Below, one piece after another: positions 46,101 through 58,100 of a stretch of DNA of 64,000 bases (position 1 is the first letter of the stretch; the number at the start of each line of letters is the position of its first letter). Source of the stretch: Orthosia cruda (Eukaryota; Arthropoda; Insecta; Lepidoptera; Noctuidae). Position numbers and translations under genes: made by a program. The stretch is taken from NCBI GenBank assembly GCA_964057195.1, contig OZ059826.1, positions 25,792,001 to 25,856,000 on the forward strand, written 5' to 3'. Under the pieces are notes generated by a model. The model was given only the letters and a program-made list of their open reading frames with translations, did not search any database and was not told where the DNA came from.

Positions 46101-49100
46101 ACCATGAACAAGAAATAAATGATGCCTTATCTAAATTAATAAATTGGCTAACAATAAATAATCTAAAAATAAATCTTGCAAAAACCCATTATATGAATTT
46201 CAAAAATAAAAACGCAAAATCAGTTCCATTATCAATTCAGTACAATAATGCAACTGTATCAGAGGTTACAAGTACAAAATTTCTAGGTTTCTATATAGAT
46301 TCTAATATGTCATGGAAAACACATGTAAATAGTGTATGTAGCAAATTGAATCAATTCTCTTATGCCCTCTACATGCTCAAAAAAGTATCTAACCAAAACA
46401 CACTACTTAATGCCTATCATGCCTATGTGGGGTCCACGCTATCTTATGGGATACTATATTGGGGACACTCAACCGATAAAGAAATTGCGTTCAAGGCACA
46501 AAAAAAGTGTATTAGATCAATATGTGGGATACACCAAACAGATTCATGTAAACCTCATTTCATAAACCTCAAGATATTAACCCTCCCTGCTCTATATATC
46601 TATGTGGCCTCAATTCTTGTTAAATCAAACATCAGTAGCTATGACACATTGACAAGCAGTAGACTTAAAAATATATTACGCAATGAAACATCCCACACTA
46701 CAGTGTATAGCAATAGTATTTTTTGTATGAGCATAAAAATATATAATAAGTTACCCATAGATATTAAGAACCTAAATTCAATTTGTATTTTTAAAAGGAA
46801 GCTAAAAGACTTCTTGATTAATAAGGCATATTACACTGTAAAAGAATTCCTCGAAGAAAAATAGTAATTTAATATATTAAATGATTGTGATACTTAATAT
46901 AATTTGATATAAATTAGTATAAGAATTGTATAGTATAAAATAAAATGTATGAATAATGTTAATTAATATAATTTAATGTAAACTGTATATGTAACTGTAA
47001 TATTGAGTATAACCATTTAAATTGCAATGCCTTAACAGGCAACTAAGTTCTAAGAACCTACCTTATGTTAACATCTTCAAAATTCTGTACACTTAGTTCG
47101 CAATAAAGAATTTGAATTTTGAATTTTGAATGTATTCGACTGAAATACTTGTATCTATGGTTATGAAAAAAAAATTTATATAAAAAAAAAATAAGGTCAT
47201 TGGCAGCTGTCAGTTAAGTCTACGAAATTAAAAATCACAGTATAGCATACAACATATTTGAGCAAGTTATACATACTTTGGACATGTTGGTCCCGGCGGC
47301 AGCAGACCGTGACAGCAGCGAGCTGGCGGCACCGGCGGCCAGGCCTACGCTTGAAGCCGCTATGTTCAGCCAACTACCTCGGGCTTCGGCATCCGTTGGA
47401 CTAATAGTCTGGAATTAAGGTAACAGCTTTGTAGAGAGTATTTAAAACAATCCCACAAGAGAACTGCGTACCCCTTAAGAGCGTACTGGCGTGATGTTAT
47501 GTCATAAAATGGTATAAACAATAAACAGACATGCGGTTGCAGCAATCCCGAGAGATTTGCCGTTATTTATTGAAGAGTTCTGTTGTATATCTCCGAAGTT
47601 CTTCATCAGATCTTCACCAAATTAAAATGGGACCAATTTCGAAACATACTTTTTCATACCAAAAAAGATTTTTTAAATCGGTTCACAATTAACGGAGATA
47701 TCGGTGAACATATAAAAAAAAAAACAAACATAATGTCGAACATAGAACCTCCTCCTTTTTGGGAAGTCGGTTAAAAATGGCGCCAACAGGTGGAGTGAAT
47801 TTTCTTGAAAACCCTCATTGCAGACAGTAGATATTATCGGTCGATTATTATTTTTCAACCTTATAACTAAGAGTAAATTAAGGGCAGAAAATGGTCCACC
47901 TGTATCTACCTTTTACGGTTGCCGTAGTCACCACACAGTACAAGGGACTTGTGAGTATCCGTGCGTTAAATATGACACATTGAGCATTAGAAAGAGACCA
48001 TCACAAAAGGATGTCCAAAAACAGAACTTTTCATAAAACTGTGCCATGTCAATGGTTACGTACCGTATTTATTTTAATCTTATTCTTTCTCCTGTTTGTT
48101 ACCCCAGTTTATACATATAGGGACAGCTCTCCTAGTACTTATGCGCCACACGATAAGGTATAATATTCAAAACGGATCTTTGTGTCTCTGAATTGGCTGC
48201 AAGAGCCTGCGCAGTAGCTATTTTTGTGTCAATATTGAAAGTGAAGTTATCATTGTATAACTGTCTCTTTCACTCGCTTACGTTTGTCGCATCATCCTAT
48301 CCCGCTTACTCTATGCAGTTATACTGTTTCTTGCGCGTTAAGTGTCAAAACCAACTTCAGACACACAAAGATCCACTGTGAGTATTATAGTGGGTTGTCT
48401 CTTTTGTTGTATTTCTCCCTATTATGTCATTTTTTAGGGTTGCATACCAAAAGGGTAAAAACGGGACCCTATTACTAAGACTCCGCGGTCCGTCTGTCTG
48501 TCTGTCTGTCTGTCACCAGGCTGTATCTCATGAACCGTGGTAGCTAGACAGTTGAAATTTTCACAGATGATGTATTTCTGTTGCCGCTATAACAACAAAT
48601 ACTAAAAATAAAATAAATATTTAATTGAGGCTCCCATACAACAAGCGTATTTTTTTTGCCGTTTTTGCGATAATGGTGCGGAACCCTTCGTGCGCGAGTC
48701 CGACTCGCACTTGGCCGGTTTTTATTGTTATTAGCCAGTTCATTGGTGGTCACCGTATTTACTTGAATACCACCGTCAACTTACTTGTTCATGAGCGCTT
48801 CTATCATGCAAATGTAGCGAAGACCGCACAAGGCCGTAAACTCCGGTGGCCACTGTAGCGGCCGCCGCGCCCGCAAGCACGACCGGCGCCACGGGCGTGA
48901 AGGCCGCCACGCCAATTACGCCTATGGCGCCAATAGACGCTATTGTGCTCGCCGAGTCCACTGAACTTAAGACTCGCGCCTTTATACCCAGTGTTGGTGA
49001 TGGTGCCACTGTCAGTTTTACCGCGAAAGTTTCTTCACCCTGAAATAGGTTAATTTAAATTATTTTTCTATTATTATAAATGTGAAAGTTTGTATATGTG

Positions 49101-52100
49101 TGTGTGTGTGGATGTATGTTTGTTACTCAATCACGCCAGAACGGCTGAACGGATTTTAACGGATTATAGTTTGGAATAGCACATAGGCTCTTTTCATCCC
49201 GGTATAATGTTCCCTTGGGATGATAAAACATTTTTCACGCGGGCGACGCCGCTAGCAGAAGCTAGTTGATTAAACTTTTCTTTGTTAGATCAGATAACTT
49301 TCATTCTGGGAATAAATGAGTCTGAAATTTTGTATAAAAATACGTAAAAGCGTAAAAATACCTAACTTTTGAAAACCTAACAATAAGTTGAAAAAAAATT
49401 AACTCGTGTGTAAGTATGGCCGTTTCCAGGCAGCATGGTTGATACCTACAACATATCAGCTAAGCTGAACTGAGAGAAACTTATAATGCTGCTTTTTGTG
49501 TTAGATTCTTCTCTAAAGTCCCATCTAAAAATTTACCATGTACTGTATGATTTATATTTACCTCAAGTAGAGTTCCAGTGTATTCTCCGTTTTCAGGCAC
49601 AATAATAACACATTTCGGAAGAGTATTGTCTGTTAAATACGAATCCCAGTCTTGATAAACGCGGGCATTTTCATCTATGTAGACGCGGCAGGATTTCACT
49701 AAAAACAATAAAATATGTTTTGGAAATTAAGGGAATTATTAAGTAAACTTTTTTTTCTATGACTAATTTGACCTTCAGCACAAAAAGTACAATTAAGGGC
49801 CTACATACGCTTTAGTGCCGTAAAACGGTAACTTTCTAAAGCATACTCCTCAGTAAAAGCTAGGTTAAAAGATTTGAAAAAAATATATATTTATTATTGA
49901 TTCATGTACATAATTTTGAACACAAGATTTTTTCGTGTTACTAAACACAGTTTTGCTTTAAAAAAATAATTAACAACACGATATTCTTTCGCATATTTTG
50001 GAAACTCCTCCAAAACGACTTGGATGTTTTAAAATATTTTTATACAGAAAAATTGATGGCTGGAATTTCTTCATACCTAACATAGCATATGTAAATCAAA
50101 TAATATTTTGCAAACAAAACTATTCAAAAGGAGGTTCAATTTTGATATTTAGGCATCGAGCGGGCGCACGGCCAGTACTGCGTTACATTGGGGCGTATAA
50201 ATATCACCTTAAGGCAAGCACACATTACAAATTATTGGTCCGTAAGCTGACAGCGCAACGCATTTCGACACAAAAAAAAGCGAAGCAGTCTGCCTTAACG
50301 AAATCGAGCGACGGCTCATACAAAATGTACAAAATATGTGAAGTAAGATGAATTGTATATTTTGTTACGTGGTACTGCCAAATGTGCATAAATCTTTACA
50401 AGTATCCCTAGACTGCCCAGTGATCGCTGGGTACAAGGCATTGTACGTCGGAAACCCAGATATCCACCATGAGATAGTACATACTAACAGCCGAGGAGCT
50501 GGCGCGAACTAACCATTTATCTCATACATATTCAAAGTGCGCCCTATTGGCCATTGATTGCGGACACCAGCCTATTATACATATACACATAAATAGCTTT
50601 ATTCATACTTACTGCCAACTGTAGTAGGTATACACTTCCTAACTCTGAATACAGCAGTACACCACATGTCACTGTCAGTTCTCTCGTGAAGGTCTAACCA
50701 GTAGTTTGAAGGCTGCATCTGATAGAACTTCAGCGGCTTCGGTTTAGCGCACACAATAAGAAGTATTGACATTACTATGTCGTCATCGTTGTGTGAATAT
50801 TTACCTAGAAAAAAGTTTCTTTAAGATTCGCTTTTTCGTTTCATCAAAGGAGAATGACCAAAAGTGGTACCAAAAAGTCTCACGCATCAAGACCAAAATT
50901 ATATAGTAATTAGTTTCATATTTTTTTACGACATTTTGCATCGGGGATTTGATTTTTGAATAGGGAATTTAATGTTGAGTTTAAAAGTATGGATATTGTT
51001 ATACTACTCCCTTTAAATGACGTTCCGTTTCACATGATATGATTAACTTACCCTTGATTTTTGAAAGAGTCATGATCATTTAAAAAAAAAATACCTAGCC
51101 GATTCTACATTAATTAAAAATAAACTATAATAGAATGTCAATTTAAAAGATTATCATTATTTTATCTATGTTTAGTTGGCCGTTCACAGCCGGTCATAAA
51201 GATGTAGATAGAATGTATCTAATAGAATCGATTTTTGATGAGAAGAAGAACCAGTAATCGTTTTTTTTGTGTAATAAATAACTATAACATCCATTTATAT
51301 TGTGTCTATATAAATTACGTCGTTCGTAGCGTCATACAAAATAGTCCAAATTTTAGGTTATTTTCGATTCTATAAAATAACCCCGAAATCCGGGTTTTGT
51401 TTTCAAAAAGAACTTTTGTAAGAGTTAACATGATCAGTGTACCTAGTCTATAAAAAACAAAGTTTAATTTTGATGCATCATGGTACGGGATTCCATACAT
51501 CCATGAGCATTCTCCTTTGAAATCACAATGGGGCTTGTTTACGCACAAGATTGGAATTTCTTTAAGAAAAACTCATGGATAACTTGAATACGTATAATTT
51601 TGATTAATTACAACTTTCTTTTTTGGAGCCGAAATGATGAGTGCAAATTTTTCTCTCACCAACCACCTACCGCCAAATTATTTTATATAAAAAAAATAAA
51701 ATGCCTGCGACGCAAAACACACAATTATGAATTGCTCTCAAAATATGAGCAGGCGCGTACATAAGCTCCCCCCGTTGAAGAACGTAGATCTTCAACCTTG
51801 AAAATCTTCACACGTAGGTAGAGGACACAGACGAACTAGAGATCGACGCACGCTGCCCTTGGTGGTGTTGATGTCTGCGACTCGGGATATGCCGTCTGGT
51901 CCAGGGAAAAGTCTGGTAACACGTCCGAGACGCCAATTTAGTGGTGGTGTATTGTCCTCTTGTACAATGACAAGGTCTCCGATGTTTAGCTTCTTATCAT
52001 CAATTTTCCATTTGGTGCGTTGCTGAAGTTCGGAAATATATTCCTTTTGCCAGCGCCTCCAGAAGTTTTGCCTTATTTGCTCAAGGCGAGCGTACCGGTT

Positions 52101-55100
52101 ATGATGGGTTGTGTTGCAGTCTTCTTGAATTACTGGAGTTGGCAGCGCATTCAGTGGTCTGCCAATCAGGAAGTGCCCTGGGGATAAGGACAGGAAATCG
52201 TCAGGGGATGAAGACATTGGACACAAGGGGCGACTATTTAAAACTGCCTCTACTTGTGCGAATAAAGTACATATTTCTTCGAACGAAAGATGGGAAATTC
52301 CCAAAACTCTTTTGACATGATATTTAGCAGCTTTTATTCCAGCTTCCCAAATTCCACCGAAATGAGGGCTATAAGCAGGTATAAATGAAAATTTTATTCC
52401 TTCCTCTGCTGCAAACTGAGAAAGAGATTCACTGTTTAATTTTAGAAAATTGCTAATTTCCTTAGCAGCGGCAACGAAATTTCGTCCGTTGTCAGAGTAA
52501 ACCTCCGCTGGTCTGCCACGGCGGGCAACGAATCGTCGAAATGTCATAATAAAAGCTTCCTTTGTCATGTCAGTGACGGGTTCTAAATGAACGCATTTGA
52601 AACGTAAACAAATAAATAGACATAAGTAGCATTTTACTAGCCTAGCACCACGTCCTTTGCGATTTAATATTAAAAATGGACCGGCGTAGTCAATTCCAAC
52701 AGATTTGAAAGGAAAGTCAACGGAAACACGATTTGTTGGTAAGTTGCCCATTTTTGGGGCTATGGTTTGCCCACGAACACGCACACAAGTAACACATTGC
52801 CTTACAACGCTTCTAGCTAATCTTCTTCCGTTTATGGGCCATACAGATTCTCTGACCGTTGCTAGCAATAGCTGTGGACCAGCATGTAAGTTTCGTAAAT
52901 GTTCGTGTACAAAATAAAGTTTTGTTACATAATGAGAAGAATCCAAGAGTATTGGATGTTTTTTATTAAATGAATAATTAGAATTATGTAGTCTCCCCCC
53001 AACTCTTATTAGATTAGTTGTGGGTTCAAAAAATGGAGACAAGCATAATAATTTAGATTTAGGCAATAATGATAATTTTGATTGAATTCTTTTATATTCA
53101 AGAGGAAACGATTGTTTCTGTGAAACTCGACAAATAAAAACAAAGGAATTACTTAATTCATGGACTGTTAAAGAGCCAGATAATTGATTAAGCCTATTTG
53201 ATCGTTTTGAATTGTGTAAAAAGCGTAGAACATACGCAAAGATTCTTTGTAATTTAGAAAATTTTGAAAATACCTTGAAATCGAATGTAGATTCAGGTAA
53301 ATTAATATAATGAACTTTTATTTCAGGTAAATCAATGCTTTCATTTTGATGCAGTTTAGGCCATTTTGTTTCATCGTTGTGCAAGAATGACGGGCCTTGC
53401 CACCACATCAAATTGTCGCGAAGCTGATGAGCATTTACACCTCGAGAAATTAGGTCAGCGGGATTAACGTCAGTGGGAACATGACGCCAATCCTTGCGAT
53501 TAGTAAGATCTAAAATCTCAGCTATTCTATTCGCCACAAAAGTTTTTAGTTTACTTGGGTCATTGTTTATCCAGCATAGTACGATATTAGAATCGCACCA
53601 ATGCGTAATTTTTGTAGTTCTAAGTCTTAAAGACTCAGTAACTGACTGACACAAATTAGCTGATAACAACGCTGCGCAAAGTTCGAGGCGAGGTATGGTG
53701 GTGGGCTTTATAGGAGCCACCTTGGATTTCGAACATAATAACCTCACAGTCACCTCATCGTTTTCGTTCAGCGTTCGCATGTAGATACAAGCTCCATAGG
53801 CAACTTGTGAGGCGTCGCTGAATGAATGCAGTTCTATGGACTTTGGTGAGTCACCGATTACTCGACGTGGAATATGAAGATCTGCAAGTAATGGTAAGTT
53901 TTTTGAAATTTCATTCCAGTTTTTCTGTATATCTTCAGGTACAGGTTGATCCCAATCAATTCCCTTGATCCACAACCTTTGAATCAATATTTTAGATTGA
54001 ATTATGCAGGGGCTTATTAATCCAAGTGGATCAAAAGTACGAAGTGATTGCGACATTATAAATCTTTTTGTAATTATTGGATTGTTTATATAATTATTTT
54101 TTACAGGAAAACTGAACGTGTCATCACTTGGATGCCACCCTAGACCAAGAGTACTGGAGGATTCACTCAAGGTAAGTTTTTCTTTTGTATTAATTTCTAT
54201 GTTATTAAATAGTTTAGGTAAATTAGTTTTGTATTTTCGTAAGGGAAAACAAGCTGCATTTAGAGCAGTAGAGAGTGCCTTTTGTATGTATATTAATTGA
54301 TCTTCATTGTCTGACCCTGTAATGACATCATCAACGAAGAAGTCATTTTGTATTATGGATTTAATAAATTCGTCATCACACTCTTCTCCTACCTGCCACA
54401 GACATTTAGTGCTAAGATAGCTGGCACTTGCAGTACCGTAAGTGACAGTATCTAATCGCAACGTTTGGATGGGATGCGACTCATCTTCTCTCCATAATAT
54501 TAATTGAAGATCGCAATCAATTGGATCCATAGCAATTTGTCTATACATTTTAGCTATGTCTCCAGTCAAAATGTACTTATATTGACGTGCTCTTATTAGA
54601 ATGGAGAATAGAGAATTTTGCAGATTAGGCCCAACCATTAAGATGTCATTTAGAGAGTAGCCCGAGGTTGTAGGAGTTGAGCCGTCAAATACTACTCGAA
54701 TCTTGGTGGACTCACTGTCCTCTTTAAATACAGCATGATGGCATAAAAAATATGAAGGATTGGGTATTGCAACAGGTGACTCTGAGAGATGTCCTAGATT
54801 TGAATATTCACGTATAAATTCTACGTAATGCGACTTTAGTGTCGGGTTTTTGCTAAATCTTTTTTCAAGATTTTTGAAACGTTTTTTAGCTTGATTATAA
54901 GAATCACCGAGGCAGTCGGGTGAGGCCTTTAGTGGTAACTTCACTCTGAATCTGCCATTACTCAAACGAGTTGTGGTTTGGTGAAAGTGTTTTTCACATG
55001 TTATTTCGTTGGGACTGAGAATCCTTCTTTGAGGAAGACTCTCGAGTTCCCAGAATTTAGTGAGCATTTCATCCAAATTGTTGTTTGGAACAATTGCATG

Positions 55101-58100
55101 ATTGCATTGAATATTTTGAGTGTATTTTTGTGCATTAATAGGGCCGGCTATAAGCCAACCTAATTTAGAATTTTGTAATTTAGGATTATTCGGGCCTAGC
55201 GAGCGTTGTCCGCAAGCCAGTATATCCCAGAAGATATCTGCACCAATGAGTATCTCAATGGAGGCAGGTTCATTGAATTTAGGATCAGCTAATATAATAC
55301 CCTTTGGTATTTTCAGATGATGTATATCGACGGAAATCTTTGGAATATCTCCGGTAAGTTGGTTTAGAACATAGCAAGACAACTTAACTTGGTAAGTGCC
55401 ATGGATTGATTTTAGGTGAGTAACACAACTTTCTGATATTGTGTCACATTGATTATTTCCTATTCCTATAACATTTAATGCATTTAACGGATTGCACATT
55501 AAACCTAATTTTTGTTGCAGAGATTTTGTAATGAAAGTGGATTGACTGCCACTATCTAACAGCGCGCGAACCCTTTCGGTTTTGTTATTTAGAGGATTGT
55601 GAACTTCTATAATAGCCGTAGACAAAAATACATGACCATTATTACCTTGTTGAGAGAAAACCACTACAGTCTCCCCTTTACCATCGTTATTAGCATTTTT
55701 TGTGTTACAGTTAGCTGATACGCTAGGATCGTGGAGAAGAGTATTATGCCTTTGGTTGCAATGCCGACACGAACCCATGCTGCACCCAGACGCAGGATGA
55801 CCTTGGCGCAGACAATTTGTACACAATTTATATTGGGATATGCATGACATTTTCTCTTGAAAGGATTTTGATTTAAAAGTTGGACAATCATAAATCCTAT
55901 GATTTCCATTGCATACTACACACAGATAAACTGTTGAAGAATTATTACGAGCTTGTGAAGTAGATGTAAAGACATTGGTATTTTGGTTACGGTTTGATTT
56001 AGAAGAAGAATATTTATTAATATTTGGTTGAGATTGATTCGACGAGACACGTGGGTTTTGTTGTGATTTAGAATTATTGTTATTGTTTATAGATTTATTC
56101 TGATTAAATGATTCTAGTACATTAGCGCGATCAATTAAGAATCTATTAAATTGCTCCAAAGTGGGCACGTCATTTACGCAATCTATCGTGTTGCGATATT
56201 CTTCCCATTTCAATATGGTACGACTATCCAATTTAAGCAAGAAAATAAATATCAGCAACATGTCCCAGTGATCTGTAGGTAGACCTAAACTCTTTAAAGC
56301 TCTTAGATTTTTAGTGACGTTATCAACAAAACATCGAAGAGAACTGTCTGATTCACGCGTGATTAGTTGAATGTTGATTAAAGAATCTAAGTGATGATTT
56401 ATGAGAATTCTTTTGTTATCGTAACGCTCGCAAACCTGTTTCCAAGCCTCCTGGTAATTAGCCGAAGATACTTCGAGATTTGATATAACACGCGCAGCGT
56501 CACCATCCAGATAAGAAACCAAATAATGAAACTTATGTATATCTTGAATGCGCTCATTTTTATGAATCAAACTAAGAAATGTGTCCCGAAATTCGAGCCA
56601 GCGGAAGTGTGATCCATCAAACTTAGAAATTTGTATTTGAGGTAATCTAAAACCCACGTTTTGATGCTCCGAATCCGCATTTACAAGAATAGATTGACGG
56701 CGCTTACCATCATCATCACTACTATATTGTTGTAGTTCTGTTTTGGCTATAGCTATATTTTGAACTATATCTTGTTCAATGCGTTCTCGCTCATCAAGTT
56801 CTACTAGAATATTTGGAGCATTTAGAACTTCAATCTCTGTTTGCAAATCATCAAACCTTGTCGACAATCCTTGAAGCTTATTTAATCTAAGACTCAATTC
56901 CGCAAGTTCTATATTCGATAAATCAGGTAGTTTACTAATTTTATCTAAATAGTTTTTAAATTTTGTAATTTGTCCTTTAATTGAACTACGTTTTACTAGT
57001 AATTCCTTTAAAGACCCCTTGGCAGAGGATTTATCGCCACCCTCATGCGTCATTCTGAACTGTAAATCAAATAAATCAAGCGTATAACTTTAGTATTATA
57101 CCTACTTCACTAACTAACGGAATTGAATATATCGACAATGTTCAAACGATTCGAGAAAGGAATAAAACAATGATATTCTCACGCTCCTCCTTTCGGTGGC
57201 GAATCCCTGGGAAACTGGTCTCGGCTGGCTGCAGTGCCTCACTCAGCTAGCGGGCAATGATGGCTGCAGTCTCAATCAAGCGAATTGGGCCTCAGGATAA
57301 CGCCTGAAAATTTCGGCAAATCGGCTTAAATATAGGGAAAATACCGAATATATCGAGGTAGGAGTATGACAATTAGGATTATGATTTATTTACTTAGCGA
57401 TACGCTATTTTGACAATAAATTTAATGAACAAGACATGAATTTGGAAAAATAAATTCAACAATTTTATAGTGGAACGGTCTATGTGGGTACCTTTACCCA
57501 TACACTTATTTAGCACGATAAAACCTATAAATTTAAGAATTAAGCACAAGTAAAGGTCAAACAATTGGACTAGAGGTGTTTTAGGAACGGATTATGTGTG
57601 GAATTTGGAAATTGGTTGTACTTTGGTGGATATAACGGAACAAAGGAAGGCACTTAACTTCGTGATATGATGACTCGATGGAACTCCGGCACGATCTTTA
57701 GCTGATTCGTTGGCACGGAACACCAGCCTGGCTGCTGTTACTGTAGTAACTTCCAATTTTCGGTCTTCTTATAACGCCGAGTATGATGCAACTCGTTTAC
57801 TACGTTACTGGTACTGAATTTTTGAAATAATTGTCCTGTCACGGTCGCCAAATTTCTTGTTTACGCACAAGATTGGAATTTCTTTAAGAAAAACTCATGG
57901 ATAACTTGAATACGTATAATTTTGATTAATTACAACTTTCTTTTTTGGAGCCGAAATGATGAGTGCAAATTTTTCTCTCGCCAACCACCTACCGCCAAAT
58001 TATTTTATATAAAAAAAATAAAATGCCTGCGACGCAAAACACACAATTATGAATTGCTCTCAAAATATGAGCAGGCGCGTACAGGGCTTTAGAAGTTTAC

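Larger units (their letters stand above)
42021..47180 (+). mobile_element. Nearly complete CR1/Jockey-superfamily LINE
   Basis: A 22-base direct repeat (T, ten A, TAAGGTCATTG) flanks the segment at 41999-42020 and 47181-47202, consistent with a target-site duplication. Inside are a 5' leader with a tRNA-like piece, ORF1 (42914-44037, with a frameshift), ORF2 (44003-46864) and a 3' UTR ending CAATAAAGAATTTG with GAATTTT repeats near 47103-47131. About 50 bases lie between this tail and the right repeat, so the exact 3' limit is uncertain. It is antisense to gene B. Confidence 0.8.
51536..58083 (-). mobile_element. Intact BEL/Pao LTR retrotransposon
   Basis: Two 226-base LTRs differ at one position (A at 51658, G at 57980), bound a single 1753-codon gag-pol frame, and are flanked by GGGCT (51531-51535 and 58084-58088). 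The ends are TG...CA. A primer binding site and a purine tract sit where expected. It lies in intron 2 of gene B, in the gene's orientation. One difference in 226 LTR bases and an uninterrupted frame point to a very recent insertion and possible present activity. Confidence 0.96.

Noticed and set aside
49998..50351. Open frame across the piggyBac-like MITE, also open in its sister copy
   Set aside because: It starts at TTG, has no piggyBac motif and would be a natural result of few substitutions between close copies.
51050..51075. Possible extra exon of gene B near a minus-strand GTAAGT
   Set aside because: The join of exons 2 and 3 already matches gene A in phase and alignment; an inserted exon finds no counterpart.
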